Assembly: GCA_030141605.1 (NCBI GenBank)
Contig: JAQGDQ010000341.1
Location: 62,001 to 126,000 of the forward strand
Reading direction: 5' to 3'
Source: Tubiluchus corallicola
Taxonomy: Eukaryota; Priapulida; Priapulimorpha; Priapulimorphida; Tubiluchidae
Length of the DNA stretch: 64,000 nucleotides
The number at the start of each line of letters is the position of its first letter. Position 1 is the stretch's first letter. The position numbers and the translations under genes are program-made. The notes below the pieces were generated by a model. That model saw only the letters and a program-made list of their open reading frames with translations. It ran no database searches and was not told where the DNA came from. Positions 33,984-46,428 of the stretch are shown here, piece by piece.

Positions 33984-34694
33984 GGCGCTATTACACTTTC
34001 TCACCGCCTAGCTTTTTATAGGTTATTACTCGTTTTTAGGCTCGTAAGTCATCATTCTATTATTCTTACGTCATCAGTGAATGTTTCCGCTAATCTAATT
34101 GTAATTTAATAACATATTTAGGTATAATTACCAATAATTACGCTGTATTCACAGTTCTACGCCTATACAGGGCGTATCACCATCTTGTTTGTGTATGTAG
34201 TTACGTGACTAGCTTAAAAGGCACGTGACACACTTTCATCTTCACTGCATTTACGAAATAAAGAAAAAACCTTAACTTTTTTTATAATCTAATAGTAATA
34301 ATACTGCAGTAATAAATAAATTTAATGATAAATAACTGTTCCGTTCCAGGCCCACCCGCGATACGATACAAACTCCCGTGGCTGCAACCCTAATAATCAT
34401 AAATTATGCGAAGAAACTAAAAATACAGGTTAAGGGCCACACACGTCACTGCGCGAGAGCGATTGCGCATCAGTGGTGTAAACACGGTTATTCACGTGCA
34501 GCTTTTAATGGCGGCGATAGGTAAGTAATGCATGATTTTAATCTGATTTTAATCTGGACTTATAAAGCGTAAGAAGCAATAATATTATGGGAATATGGTG
34601 TATATTACGCCTGTTGGTCTGCTTTCTGGCCTGCAGGCGTGAAAACAACCAATACGCCAGGAAAAGCTAGGCGGTGCGAAAGTGTAATAGCGCC
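33984..34694. mobile_element. 711-bp DNA transposon with 33-bp TIRs and 9-bp target duplication
   Basis: The left end GGCGCTATTACACTTTC and the following 16 bases are repeated inverted at 34662-34694 with one mismatch in about 33. GGATGGCAA flanks the element on both sides (33975-33983 and 34695-34703). A 9-bp duplication is typical of Mutator-like elements and possible in some others. No transposase frame is visible, so it is non-autonomous. It contains an ATGGCGGCGATAG|GTAAGT stretch (see the separate entry). Confidence 0.85.
34508..34520 (+). other. ATG plus strong splice donor inside the transposon
   Basis: ATG GCG GCG ATA G is followed by GTAAGT at 34521. The phase-1 donor could legally splice to TIMMDC1 exon 2 (36543), giving an alternative five-residue start. 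There is no evidence that it is used. Confidence 0.2.
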
Positions 34695-35109
34695 GGATGG
34701 CAATGTTTGGTAACTGTAGGATATATTTAAGTGGTCTGACAAATATCCATTGATGATTTATATAATGTGATGCCCAGAATAAACAAATTTAAATAAAAAA
34801 CCTTATTGAATTAAGCCTGAGAATGTCTGCGTCATTTCTACTTTCTATATTATAGGCTGAATAAAACTTTATATAAACGGTAAAGCCCTTGAGCCTAGAA
34901 CAGGTTCAGTTGCGGTTGTACTGCAAATTAATTTAGCAAGTATAACTTCTAGACTACCTGTCTAATGGCAGACAAAAGTGCATGGCATCGGCAGGTGCGA
35001 TGAGTGTTTATTACTAAGGGCACTTAGTGAACATCATCTAAAATTCTCAATGATTTCTTTTCTTAAATGTGCATATAAATTTTATTTAGAATTTTGGTAG
35101 ACAATCATT

Positions 35110-38100
35110 ATGAGATTTAACGAGGAATGTTCCGGTAGACCGTGGTGCGTGGTCAGATACGCATACGCTTTCAGACGGTTTCTGTTGCCGTCAGTTCATG
35201 CAGCCGAGCCAAATGCAGAAGTCGACTCTGTGACCCTGGCGGCAGCTAGCACGGAAGGTGATATTTTGGTCTACAATGCTATATGTTAATGAACTCTTTA
35301 TTCTTACCTGGTAGTCACTATTTTAATCTGTAGCTTGCTTTGACTTTTGGTCATTTATGATGCAGATTAGTAATAATAAAAGCGTATTGATTTTTTTTTT
35401 GTAACTTTACTGTCAATCTGTGTTTTTTATAGTCATTCATTGGAGTTCATTACATTTGGAATTTATATAAAATGAATAGTAAAGCAGCTGCATTTTGAAA
35501 ACTGGTTTAGTTATTTTTGATCGTCCCATTGCCAGGCTTTCATGTGCTATAAGATAAAACGGAGATAAATTAAATTTTTCGTATTTCATTAGCACCGACT
35601 ACTAAACAATTTTCATTTGATTAGCAATAAGCAATTAACATTTTTTTGATTAACTATTACTCGGTAAATATTGAGAATACGTGAGGCCTCGCACACAAAT
35701 ATGTGGTTCAGTTACAAGTAAAATTAATGACAAATGGCAGTGATTCTGTTTTCTTTGCTTTAGACTCTTCAAAGTTTTTCACCTATTTCCACCTTGCACA
35801 CTGCTTTACCATATTTGGATGTACTTATAAATTTCAAAAATGCTGGCTGGCTTCTCTGCGGTTGTACAGCATATAGCTACATGCTAGTCATTATGAAATG
35901 AAGAGTGAAAGAGTGAAAAGGCTTCTGGCCATATAAGCGTGTTTTTTGTCACATTATTACATTTGAAAGCCCACTTTTTATATATACCCACTATAAATGG
36001 CTTGGTATTTTGTACCTCGTACGTTATTCTTGCCCATTCATGGAAAAGACGCGAAACATGGTGATCTTTACGGCAATGCACGCGTTCGAAATTCGTTACT
36101 TAATTTATAAGTTTCTTTTTGTGAAAATAATTGTGAATTTTTTGTGTCATCATAATAGTGCATTAAAAAAACTCCAGTGTCTGTTGAGGTTATATAGGCC
36201 TTTAAATGGTGTAGGTAGATTACCTAATCTTTCTGAAATTAATACTGAGTATAATCTCTTTTTATTACAGTCTACATTCTCCTTAATGTGTTTTTTGAGG
36301 CCTAAGGAAATTGCTATCAGGTACAAGAAATAAGCTTGCATATGATAGTTACATGATTGTATGTAAGACTGTTAGTACATTGGAGTTCTTCAGGTTGTAA
36401 TATCTGACTTGAATTCACTGGAAATCTGAATTGAGGAGATTCGACTTTGATCATGTCTAAAGTCGTTGAATATCAAGTAATTGAATAGGTTATCCTCTTT
36501 TTTCGCAAACATACTTCATTATCAGTGTAATTATATTTTCAGAGCCGGATGCTGTTGAACCATCGTCGACATCAGCGTCTCTTTCTTCGATGGCCAAGTC
36601 TGCGTTGCAGATTGTCTCTACAAGATTCATCCCAGAAAAAAAGTTTTATGACTTACCAACCGAGGAAACCGGTTTTGATCGGATTAAAAACATATTTATA
36701 AATGAGTAAGTGTCTGATGTGTGAATCTACCTTCAATGTGACTTTACTTTCAATGTGTGAATTTATGATTCGTGGAGGAAACTTACAAGTTTGATTGCAC
36801 GAATGTTTTGATTGTCGATTAATAAAGTATTATTCATTAATAAAGTATTATTCATTTAGGTAATTTGAAGAGAGATGTAGATTTTCCTAACCTCATGATT
36901 GTGAATATGAGGAAATTTAGGAGAACTGTGTATTTGCAGCAATTATTAGTTACTTTAAATCACAAGAAAATCCTTTACTTACATAAATCTAAAAAAAGCC
37001 GTTTGAAGTTTTATACCACTTGCATGTTGTCTTATTGTATACAGAGCTTGCTTTAGTAGTAATGCTGCGTAAAACTTGTAAACTTAAACTCCAATACTGA
37101 CCGTTAGGTGCAGCAATTTTGATGGTAAGTTGTTTGATACAAGTTTAGATAAGGTTGCGTAAAGTTTGAAAAAATAATCAGAGATCAGCGGCGCCCATTT
37201 TTCTAACTAAGCAAAATTTTAAGTTAGTGTATCTTGTCAATAAGATTAAAAATAGGTTTTTTTGGTACACTAATACTGCGCACTGAGAACGTGAGTCAGC
37301 GATATCTTACCAATTGGCGCGGACATTTTAAATTCTCAAAAATTTTCTTTTCTAGTTGCACGAGCCTTTTAAGCAGGTAGCGCAATGCTAAATAATGTTA
37401 AGTAATGTAACTTTGTATGCAAATTTTTTTGAGATATACAGGGTGTCTATAAAGTCTCTCTACAATTTAAAAATTTATTACAAAGGCAGTTGACAAGATT
37501 CGATAACTAGATTTGTTCTAATGTAATCAGTGGTTGTCAAAGTTTTTTTAACTCATTTAATACACCTCTATATGGGCACCATTACTTGCACGAAGCACAT
37601 CAAGACGGTACTTGATTTCTTGCCATGTTTGCTGTAGCATAGCCTCATCAATGGTGGCAATGGCATCAGAAATCCGCCCTTTGCTTCAAGTCAGTAATGT
37701 CTCGTATCTTTGTTCGATACATGATGTCTTTCACATAGCCCCATGGATTTCTTCCGTACTTAGTTCTGTAGTTTCGCTCTGTCTGCACATACAATTTTAT
37801 TTCAATAAACCATGATACACACTGTGCCTTCTCTTGAGGGGTACCCATTTTGAGGCTTCAGTTAACAATACCCTTCTACCATCAGGAGACCTACATAAAA
37901 TGCAAAATTTCAATGTGATCTCAAACTTAAATAAACACTGAATAAAACAAAACAGATATGTTAAGATATCTTGTCAACTGCCGTGTAATAAATTTTTAAA
38001 ATTGTAAAGGACTTGATAGACTTTATAGTTTAACATTGCCCTTTCTTCCCCTATAACCTATAATAATTAGGGAAACCAAGTAATAATAATCATGTCCAGA

Positions 38101-40471
38101 TTTAAGTCTTGAGTTGTGTTTTAAATCAGCATATGATGAAGAAACTAAACTAAGAAGATGAAGAAAGGAAGCTGCATTCGGGGGCGTTGTGTAATTCAAG
38201 AACATTTGACAACTTCACCAAATAACTTGTAGGCCTGTGATGATACATAATGCATTGAGAAACCTTTTGTGACAATACATGACTTGGTGTTATCGTAATA
38301 AAATAGAAAAAGTATAAATGGAAATCAAACAGTTTGCTGAATTATTTTAACACTTAACAGTCTTAACATTGTTTGAGTAGTCTAATATATATATATATAT
38401 ATACATATAGAATATATCAACAGCTTAATCTACTTTTTTATTAAAGCTTGCGAATGTTAACAGTGTGTATACATATCGTATCGTGTGGTTAGTACCGTGA
38501 CTTAGGTGTATCGTTACAGCCCTAGTAACTTGATATATGGTTTTACCTTATTATGCTTTCAGTGAGTTTGATCAGCATAGTGTGGAACTGGAATGGACGT
38601 GGAATGCACTGACAGCTGGTTTCTCTACGGGTTTCGTACTAGGTGCATTCTTTGAGTTTCGCAGAGCGGGAGAAAGGTTTACCAAGCGCCACGAACTTAC
38701 TCGCTTTGAATCGAAGTTTGAGGCTCACGTATGTAGTTTAAGCATAGCGGTTATTACATTCTCTGATGTGATTAGGCGTTAGAATGATGCTATTTACACA
38801 TCCAATAATTATGTAAGTCAAAATATTCCATGTTTAACATTTACGTTTCACAAGTTTATATACCTTAGTTACCACCAGATGAGTAAGTAAGTAAGCTATT
38901 TATTGTCATTATAGCATAATGCATACAATGAAATTTATGTGGTTTTACATACTGCAATAACTTATAGAAGCAACAAAGAGATTAACACAAATAATTCAGT
39001 CAGTTGTACAGCAACATAAATAATTAATATTGGAGATTTACTGAAATTTACTGTTGATGGTGCGAATTGCAATGGAATAAAAAGAATTTAAAGTTCTTGT
39101 GGTTAATTGAGCGGAATCTACGACCAGAGGGGAGCGTTTCAAAATATTTATTATCTGGATGGAATTCATCTTTCACGATAACAGGCGCTCTCTTTGCAAC
39201 CCTAGTTTCATACAAATAGGCCATAGATTGCTGTTCAATTTCTATAATTTTTGAGACGGATTTAACAACTTGATCAAGAGCATTGCGGTCTCCCTGCGTA
39301 GTAGCGCCATACCAAACAGTGAGGGAAGTTGCTAAGACGCTTTCGATTACTGAGCGATAAAAACTCTCCATCACAGCTGGGGAAATGTTAAATGATTTGA
39401 GTTGTCTTAAAAACTACAAATGCTGGCGCGCCTTTTTTACACAACAGAGCACATTAGCTTCCCATTTGAAATCATCTGAAAGCTTTATTCCCTGAAATCT
39501 TTAACAATCTCTACAGCTGTATTCTTTATAAGCAAAGGTGTTTTTCCATCAGTCTCTTTTATAAAATCTACGATAAGTTTTTTTGTTTTTGAAACATTCA
39601 GTTCCAAATTATTGTGTTCGCACCATTGTGTTAAATTTTGAACTTCCTGAAAATAATTAGTCTCGTTGTTACTGCAAATAAGGCCAGCCAGACAGACAGT
39701 GTGTAAGAAAACGTTACTAACAGTATTGGTTCATAGTACCTGTATCGTCTAAATGGCAGTGTAATTATTGATTTTTGTTTAAATGAAGTCTCATTCTCTC
39801 TGTGAAGTGTACAGTTTTTTAACATGCAAAACTTTGCTGATAAAGGCTTTGAAAACTTCATCCAGAGTGATTGTTTAAACATTGCAAAACTTGAACAAAC
39901 AAAATTAGTTTTCATTGTTTACTAGAAGTGGGATTTGTTTGTAATCGATTACTTCGATTACTTTTCTACTAGTCTTTAGTAATCATATACTAAACAATTA
40001 CTTTTGTCTCAATGAATTTATAATATATGTAAATGAATTTATAAACGATGCAATGTTTATTGTCAAGAAAGGACTGCGTTCTTAAATCAAATTTCAGATA
40101 TTTCTCCAGAATTCTCATCCATGTGTGATATTGATGAGTTTATATTTTTAAACAAAAGAGAGATGTGGAAGCTAAGAAATTGTTAATTAAATATATGCAT
40201 GAAATGTCAACAATACGTGATTATACGTGATTGTTCAAAATATATATATATATGTAGATGTGTTTGTTATAAATTATGGTATTCTTTTTATCAACTACGC
40301 TTCAAAGAGCCCTGTATTTGTAGGGACTTGTTCCTGTTTGCATTGTTTATTTAAGTGATTTGTTAATTGTACTTGTGCATATGTTTGTGAAATAAAGCGT
40401 TTATTATTATTATTTATCATTATTATTATTACTATTATTATTATTGTTATTATTATTATTATTATTATTAT

Positions 40472-40503
<32 letters not shown>

Positions 40504-43500
40504 CTACTACTACTACTACTATTATTATTATTATTATTATTATTACTATTATTATAGTTTGAAATCTGAAAAATGCAAATTGTGTTTGAAATAATGTGTG
40601 ACACAGGAAAATCGCATATGTAAACACTAAGCACTGTCGAACAGTAAGCTCGCATAGCTCCACCTTCAGTGTCTTCAGTTAAGCTTTAGCATGCATGTAA
40701 GCGACCCGGCCACAACGCGTAAAATTGTTTTCTTTATTTTCAGAAACGACTTCAGGATAATCTTACATTTAGTATATTGAGAAAGGGCTGGAGTTCCGGT
40801 TGGAGGTTGGGTGCTTTTACAGGGCTTTTCATGTAAGTTTTGCATTATCTTTCACACTCTGAAAGTGTATAAACATGTTAAGGACGGGGGAGGGGGCGTT
40901 CACATGGATGTGCGCAAAGAATAGGGCATTTCAGACAGATCTAATGTTATATGTGTAACTTGGCTTTCAGATGAATTAATTTACAGGACGTAACATGTAG
41001 TCACTGTGTCTTACTCAATATTTGCTGGGACGAATAGCCAAATGATGATGCATGTGTGCTTTATGACCAAAGTTAAGCAGTACTGTGACTGGCCAGCAAA
41101 TGGATCTGCTGGTGTTTTCATTTGTCATATTAAACGCTTTTAAGAAATTTTTATAGCTCTCTGGAAACACCAGAGAAGTTGGGATACAAGTCACTAACTA
41201 TTTTTAAAAGAACACCTTCAGAATGAGAATGGTTTAGTATCTGTTACCAATTTGGGGGCTTTTTCACTACTGGAATTATAACATTTATATGATTGTGATC
41301 AACAAGGAATTTGATTCTGAGCTGACTCACTACATTAAATGATGGACCTGTGAGCTTGTATACAAGCCGTGTAAGCTTCATTATGCGGGTAAATAAGACA
41401 GTATTATACTATTCGTGCGTTGCTAATCATGATGGTTTCAATTTAATTCTGAAGTTGTGCCTTCAAATGAAGACTAAGCTTTAAAAGTCATTGTGCGTTA
41501 ATGTTGCTGTTTTTGTGGTCATTCTTGTTGACTTTGACAAAAACTTGAATATGCTGATAGTGACGATGATGGCAGCGGTAATCATGATGTGTGATATGAT
41601 GCTGAGCGGTAGAACATATTATGTCAGTTTTTCTGTGGAAAAATAAACCCAAGTTGGATTTATTTATGTTTATTTTCAGCTTAACTAGTAGTATGTGTTC
41701 TGTGTATCGAAATAAATCTAGCGTTACGGACTTCATTTTTGGAGGAATTGTTACTGGCGCTCTCTATAAGACAAATTTTGGACTTCGCGGAATGTTTGCC
41801 GGCGGTCTTTTGGGTGGAACTTTGGGGTATGTTGTGCTTTCTCAGCTTTTTAAAAATGATGTCTAGTTAATTGTTTAATCAGTAAATAAGTTCATAAAAG
41901 ATTTTAAATGAATGTCCGTCTTCGAGTACTACACTATTGGAAAAACAAGTACAGCTTAGCTGCTAAACCAGTGATAATTGAGAGCTGTAGCTTTATTAAA
42001 GCACAAGAAAACCCTCCACTTACATTAAGCTTAAAAAATTGTCTCGAAATTTTATACCACTTACATACTACCTTTTCGTATACATGAGTTGCATTGGCCA
42101 TAACGCTGTATAAAACGTGTAAATTTAAACTCCCGCGATGACCGTTAGGCGCTGCCATTTTAATCGTAGATCGTTTGAAACAAGTTTTGATAACATTGAG
42201 TAAAGTTTGAAAAAATTATCAGAGCATTCATAGCATACATGTTGCTAATTAAGTAAAACATTAAATTACTGTATCTTGTCAATAAGATTAAAAATACCTT
42301 TTTGGCTAGTGAGTGGCGCATCCTGGAGGATGAGTCAGTGACATTTTACCAATTGGCACGAACATTTTAAATCATTAGTCTAGTTACACAAGTCTTTCCA
42401 GCAGGTAAATGAAATGCTAAGTAATATAGATTTGCACAGTAAGTTTTTTGGGTCATAATTTAACATTGCTTTTTCTTCCCCTGATATACGTGTTTTAGTG
42501 ATGTCATTTTAAATTTTCATTTTATTTCTTAGGCTTGTAGGCGGATCTGTGATATACAGTATGTTGTGGCTGTCTGGTACCCGATTTGAAGAGTTGAAGT
42601 TCTGGCAGAGGAAAGTGTTGATGCAGAAACATGCGTATGTATTCGTAGCTAAAAATATGAAACAATGAAGCATCATTATGAGACTATGAAAAGTGCTGTG
42701 CTTTTACTCCGTGTTTGGATTTAAAAGTGAACTTTTGCTATGTAATTGCTGTGGATTTATGGCACCAAGATTTGGGAAATTGCTTTACCGGTGAAAAATA
42801 ATGAGAGAACAAAAATGGCTTTTTATTTTATTTTTTATGGTATATAAATCCGTCACACTGACCTAAGACCTCACTATCTTAGAAATAGGCCACATTGCTC
42901 ACAGCATTACATCTTGGTTTAAACATAATTTATTGAAGATGTAGCATATGCTAGGTTTGAAACAGACAGTATATTAGTTGTGTTCTGTCCTGGTGGGAGT
43001 GAATGCTAGACAGTTGTAGAACAATGGTGACCACACACAATGTACAAAAAATGTTGCAATAAATATGAACATTACTATGTAACAAGAGTAAACAAAGTTA
43101 ATATCATTTAAAGCCTTAAGTGTTTGAAATAAAAGACTGCACTAAAACAAAAATTTGAGTGTTCACAGAATTATCTAGGGTATGGTTCCCATGCAGGAAC
43201 AAACGTACAAGTTCATTTGTTGCAAGACTGTAAACATTGATGTTAAAAGCTGACGAAAGAGTGCAGAGATTTGTAAATGAGTCATGTTTGGCCTGATGGT
43301 AAAGGGGGCAGCTAATTAAGTAATGACCGACTGTTTTATAAGTAGAACCACATTGACAATTAGGTGATACTAACGATCCATTGTAATTTTTACATTTTCT
43401 GAAGTATAAATCATAATTAAGTTGGCAAAAACCAACTCTCATTCTGGTATCGTGTACAGATAAATTTCGAATACCACTTGAAAAGTAAGTAGGCCACTTA

Positions 43501-45496
43501 TTAAAACACGTGTGATTCTTTAGTCGAGATTTAAAGTTGTTTAGAGTTAGAATTATGGATACTAGGAGGTAAATTATTCCAGCATTTAACTGGGGCAAGA
43601 AAAAAGAATTAGCAAAAGCAGTTGAGTGGCAGGAGTAATTAGAAAAGTTTTAATTATTATGAAACGGATACATTGTAATATCCCTTAACGAGGAGGCAAA
43701 ATATTAAAAAGGTAGTGGGAAACAAAGTGATTCACAATTTTGTACATAAACGGAAATATTGGAAGCACTTAGAAAAGGGGTCTAGTAAAACAGTGCTACA
43801 TCTTAATAGCAGCACAGTTGAAAGGGCAAGTGATGTATTATAGTTTTGGTTGCAGAAAAATTTTGAGCATGTTCAAAGTGATTGCTGCTAGATGGTTGAA
43901 TTAATAGATAGCCGTAGAAATACAGTGTGGTTTTGATGTGTTACGAGCTTTTGCTCTGTCGTGCTAAGATCCTTACAGATGTAATATCAGTGCATTTCAG
44001 GCTATAATTTCGCGTTTGTTCCTGCCTGCTTTGCACTTATAATATGATTCGACTATGTTTATTGGATTTTAGTACAGCAGAAAAGTAGCCAGTGATAGCG
44101 CAGAAGCAGCACATCTTTTCTTTTGCCGTGATTTTTAAAAACTGAGCCACCATCATTGAGAAATACTTTATTTCGCATGGATGTAGGCAGGTCCTTATAG
44201 TTGTCATGCGGTGTGACGGTATCTTGACTGATAAGCTGTAAGAGCTTTTTGAGCGATACCTACAAATTGCTTACTTAATTTTTGTGGTGCAAGACAGCAA
44301 TTCACTGCAGACTAATGAATATGTACCAAGCTGTTGGCAGTTTCTTTAGTGCTGATTAGGCAGTCCAAGTAATTTAGATTTGCACAAGTTCAACTGTACC
44401 GTGTTTATTGCATGAGGTTAATTGTGAGCACGTCCAGCTTTATTATAGGCACTTTGCTGAGCATGTTAGGATTGGAGAATGGCGTTGACAAGTTAAAAGT
44501 TATTATTAGTATTAATTAAGAAAATGATTATTATAACTTTTAGTAGAACAAAAGCGTAAATCTTACTTCAACATCTGTAGTAATTTCCCAGGTGTGCTAG
44601 CAAACTTGCTGATACAGATACACTGTTGTTATTATGGAAAGGAATTCTCTGTTTGTTGTCTTGTTTTTTATCTTTTTGAGGATACAAAAAATTAAATCTT
44701 AATTCAAAAACAACAATTACTTTTTAATCAGTGAATTGACTAGTTTTATCTGCTAGCTTTTATACATGATCTGGTATGAGTCTTGGCCTATTCAAGCCGT
44801 TGAACCATAAGGAATCACTGTGCAAATGAAGTACAGCAAGGTGCATTAGCTCCAACTTACAAAGACAATCATGCTAAGCTGATTACAGCTACATTTTGTT
44901 ACACCATGGTGCACCTTTGTTGCACCTAACTTTTCAACTCTAAAGAAAAACAAGTTACTATGCAGTAAAATGAGTCAGCTGCCCATTCTTGTGCATGTCT
45001 TCTCAAGAAACATTTTTCTTTTTTCCTGAAAAGTTGCAGGAAAAATGAGTTGCATTTGGTCAGTTTAATAAATTACTTGTGCCCATTGTTATCGTCCTCA
45101 GTTGAATTTTGCTAACAGAAAGACGGAAATAGCGCTACTAACGCTATGGATATCTTTTATAGCTAATTTATAAGATGAGAAAAGTAAATTTACAACCCAG
45201 AGAGACATTGTTTAGGTGCAGGATCTGTAATTTTAGGTGCTGGATCTGCTTCCATCACAGACTTGGCATACTTTAACCACTGGAGCAAGGGATATGTATC
45301 TGCCTATCTGTGTCTAATTTAGTTAAGCTTTCAAGTCAAGTTTTGTTAAACGACTATTAGAATGTTACTGTATACTTTCAGAGAAATTCTTGATTCAAGA
45401 AGAAAGCATGACGAAAGCAAGAAAGAGTTTTTTGGATCGGTACAAAAATCGTTCAGTGTTGTACAAGCTGATGAATCATCTGATGCCAACAAATAG
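35110..45496 (+). CDS. TIMMDC1: TIMMDC1, complex I assembly factor (7 coding exons)
   Basis: Exons 35110-35257, 36543-36705, 38563-38728, 40744-40832, 41680-41826, 42533-42634 and 45382-45496 join in frame through GT-AG introns (phases 1, 2, 0, 2, 2, 2) to give 309 residues (human about 285). TIMMDC1 is an inner-mitochondrial-membrane protein that assembles the membrane arm of complex I. Recognised parts are FIPEKKFYD near residue 78, the first membrane segment (about 119-136), GWSSGWRLGAFTG (about 174-186), and the signature SVYRNKSSVTDFIFGGIVTGALYK-type region (about 196-219) with GLRGMFAGG after it, then a hydrophilic Lys-rich tail. This is the Tim17/22/23-like four-helix fold. The N-terminus is Arg-rich, fitting mitochondrial import. 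The ATG at 35110 is the first in frame with this exon. Introns carry most of the mobile DNA in this region. Confidence 0.93.
36957..37438 (+). repeat. Interspersed repeat, copy 2 (left part)
   Basis: Resembles copies 1 and 3 up to 37438, where a mariner-type element begins. The repeat resumes at about 38028 (TTTAACATTG, then CTTTCTTCCCC). It lies in TIMMDC1 intron 2. Confidence 0.7.
37439..38027 (-). mobile_element. Internally deleted mariner/IS630-type element (DUF4817-like transposase)
   Basis: The left end CAGGGTGTCTATAAAGTC... and the right end are inverted copies over about 50 bases (both include TTTAAAAATTTATTACA-like sequence and CAGTTGACAAGAT). The right end has lost its outer 8-9 bases. 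A TA dinucleotide sits at the left junction. On the minus strand, 37848 starts MGTPQEKAQCVSWFIE and continues through RNYRTKYGRNP, the N-terminal DUF4817-type helix-turn-helix of insect and other animal transposases. The sequence then jumps to the C-terminal DAIATIDEAMLQQTWQEI and GAHIEVY ending at 37558. The catalytic middle is deleted and one frameshift is present, so it is not functional. Confidence 0.75.
38380..38408. repeat. (AT)n microsatellite
   Basis: A short AT run in TIMMDC1 intron 2. Confidence 0.85.
38880..39661 (-). mobile_element. 5'-truncated LINE (Rex1/L2-like)
   Basis: Read on the minus strand from 39661, the order is the end of an RT domain (NNLELNVSKTKKLIVDF), then after a stop FYRSVIESVLATSLTVWYG (39374 onward), VKSVSKIIE, VKDEFHPDNKYFETLPSGRRFRS. 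This matches the post-RT region of Rex1/Babar-type LINEs as I know it. The 3' end near 38880 runs into a (TAAG)n simple tail. Stops and frameshifts make it dead. It lies in TIMMDC1 intron 3. Confidence 0.7.
40230..40250. repeat. (AT)n microsatellite
   Basis: Short AT run in TIMMDC1 intron 3. Confidence 0.7.
40400..40557. repeat. (TTA)n microsatellite with ACT block
   Basis: About 155 bases of TTA triplets with occasional TTG and a clean (CTA)n block near 40501-40520. Poly-Asn and poly-Ile frames across it are artefacts. Confidence 0.95.
41995..42510 (+). repeat. Interspersed repeat, copy 3
   Basis: The most complete copy, in TIMMDC1 intron 5, colinear with 19314-19835. It ends shortly before the intron's acceptor at 42532. 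All three copies lie in the same orientation. Confidence 0.75.
43116..43710 (-). mobile_element. LINE 3' fragment (Cys-rich C-terminal domain)
   Basis: A 160-codon frame contains NNFKSRLKNHTCFNKW, TRMRVGFCQLNYDLYFRK and SPNCQCGSTYKTVGHYLISCPLY. This is the C-terminal zinc-knuckle-like region (CxCG...H...C) seen after RT in jockey/CR1-type LINEs. Just upstream a shifted frame gives WNNLPPSIHNSNS, the expected preceding motif, so a frameshift is present near 43590. It lies antisense in TIMMDC1 intron 6. Confidence 0.65.
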
Positions 45497-45944
45497 TCGG
45501 CTGTTAAAGAAGTTGTGTATCACTACAGAGTAAGTGCTTTCATATCATTTTGTTCTTTTTTGCAGCTTTATCAATTCCCCATGCAGTTTAAAAATCCTCA
45601 CCAATCTTAACTCTAACCCAAACCCTTATCCCTAATCTGCTTCTTGAACTAATTTCTTGTGTGTGGGGAATTGTAAACTTTAGCTGCTTTATCTTCTGAC
45701 ACGATAGTTTAGCTGAGTACGTGTTCGTGAAAGATAACAAAAAAAATATTTTCATTATGCAAAACTACGTATGACTAACTTAGGTCTTTGTTCTTTATTT
45801 TTGGATGCTCTTATGTTTCTTACTGTGTGGGCAACATCCACATAGTAAGAAAAAACAGCAGTAGTTTTAGAATAAAAATTATTTGTAAAATGATTTCATA
45901 TAAAGTAAATTATTTAACACTCATACTAATTACAGTTAAACCTC

Positions 45945-46090
45945 ATTATAACGCCCCCATATTAATGGCAACTTCGCTTAAAGCCCAGACTTTTGGCAAA
46001 AAAAATTTTCTATATTTGCACAGACATGTATGTGTGTATTAACGCACCTTGTTATAATGCCGAACTCGCTGATCGCAAACTTTTTTGCAG
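45945..46090. mobile_element. Possible pogo/Tigger-like end
   Basis: TACAGTTAAACCTCATTATA followed by ACGCCC resembles Tigger/pogo termini (TA, CAGT..AACCTC.TTATAACG). A related stretch (ACCTTGTTATAATGCCGAAC) lies about 90 bases further. The opposite end was not found. Confidence 0.3.
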
Positions 46091-46349
46091 TTCCATAGTA
46101 TCTAGCATAAACAAGCATGCAAAATGAAATTTGTCAGTGGTGGATTTCAGTTCACCTGCTTTATTATGAAGTGTTGTTTAGATTATTTAACGGTTCGTGT
46201 GTTTCGATTTTCAGTACTGTGTACAAAAAAATTAAAAAAAGTGAGCAGTATAATTTGCTAACAGCAATTATTTCTTTGACAGCTTGACTAAACTAAAATT
46301 ATTTGTCCTGTATGTTACATGTATAAACATCAGCTGGGCAATGAATGCT

Positions 46350-46428
46350 ACAACACAACAACACTGTTACAACATAACAACACTGTAACAACATAACAAC
46401 ACTGTTACAACACAACAACACTGCAACA
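46350..46428. repeat. 19-bp minisatellite
   Basis: About four copies of a unit like ACAACACAACAACACTGTT, with C/T and CAC/CAT variants. The remaining intergenic sequence from 45497 to 47914 shows no coding similarity. Confidence 0.8.

Noticed and set aside
40295-40663. Long open frames giving poly-Ile/Val or poly-Asn
   Set aside because: They are translations of a TTA microsatellite in a TIMMDC1 intron.
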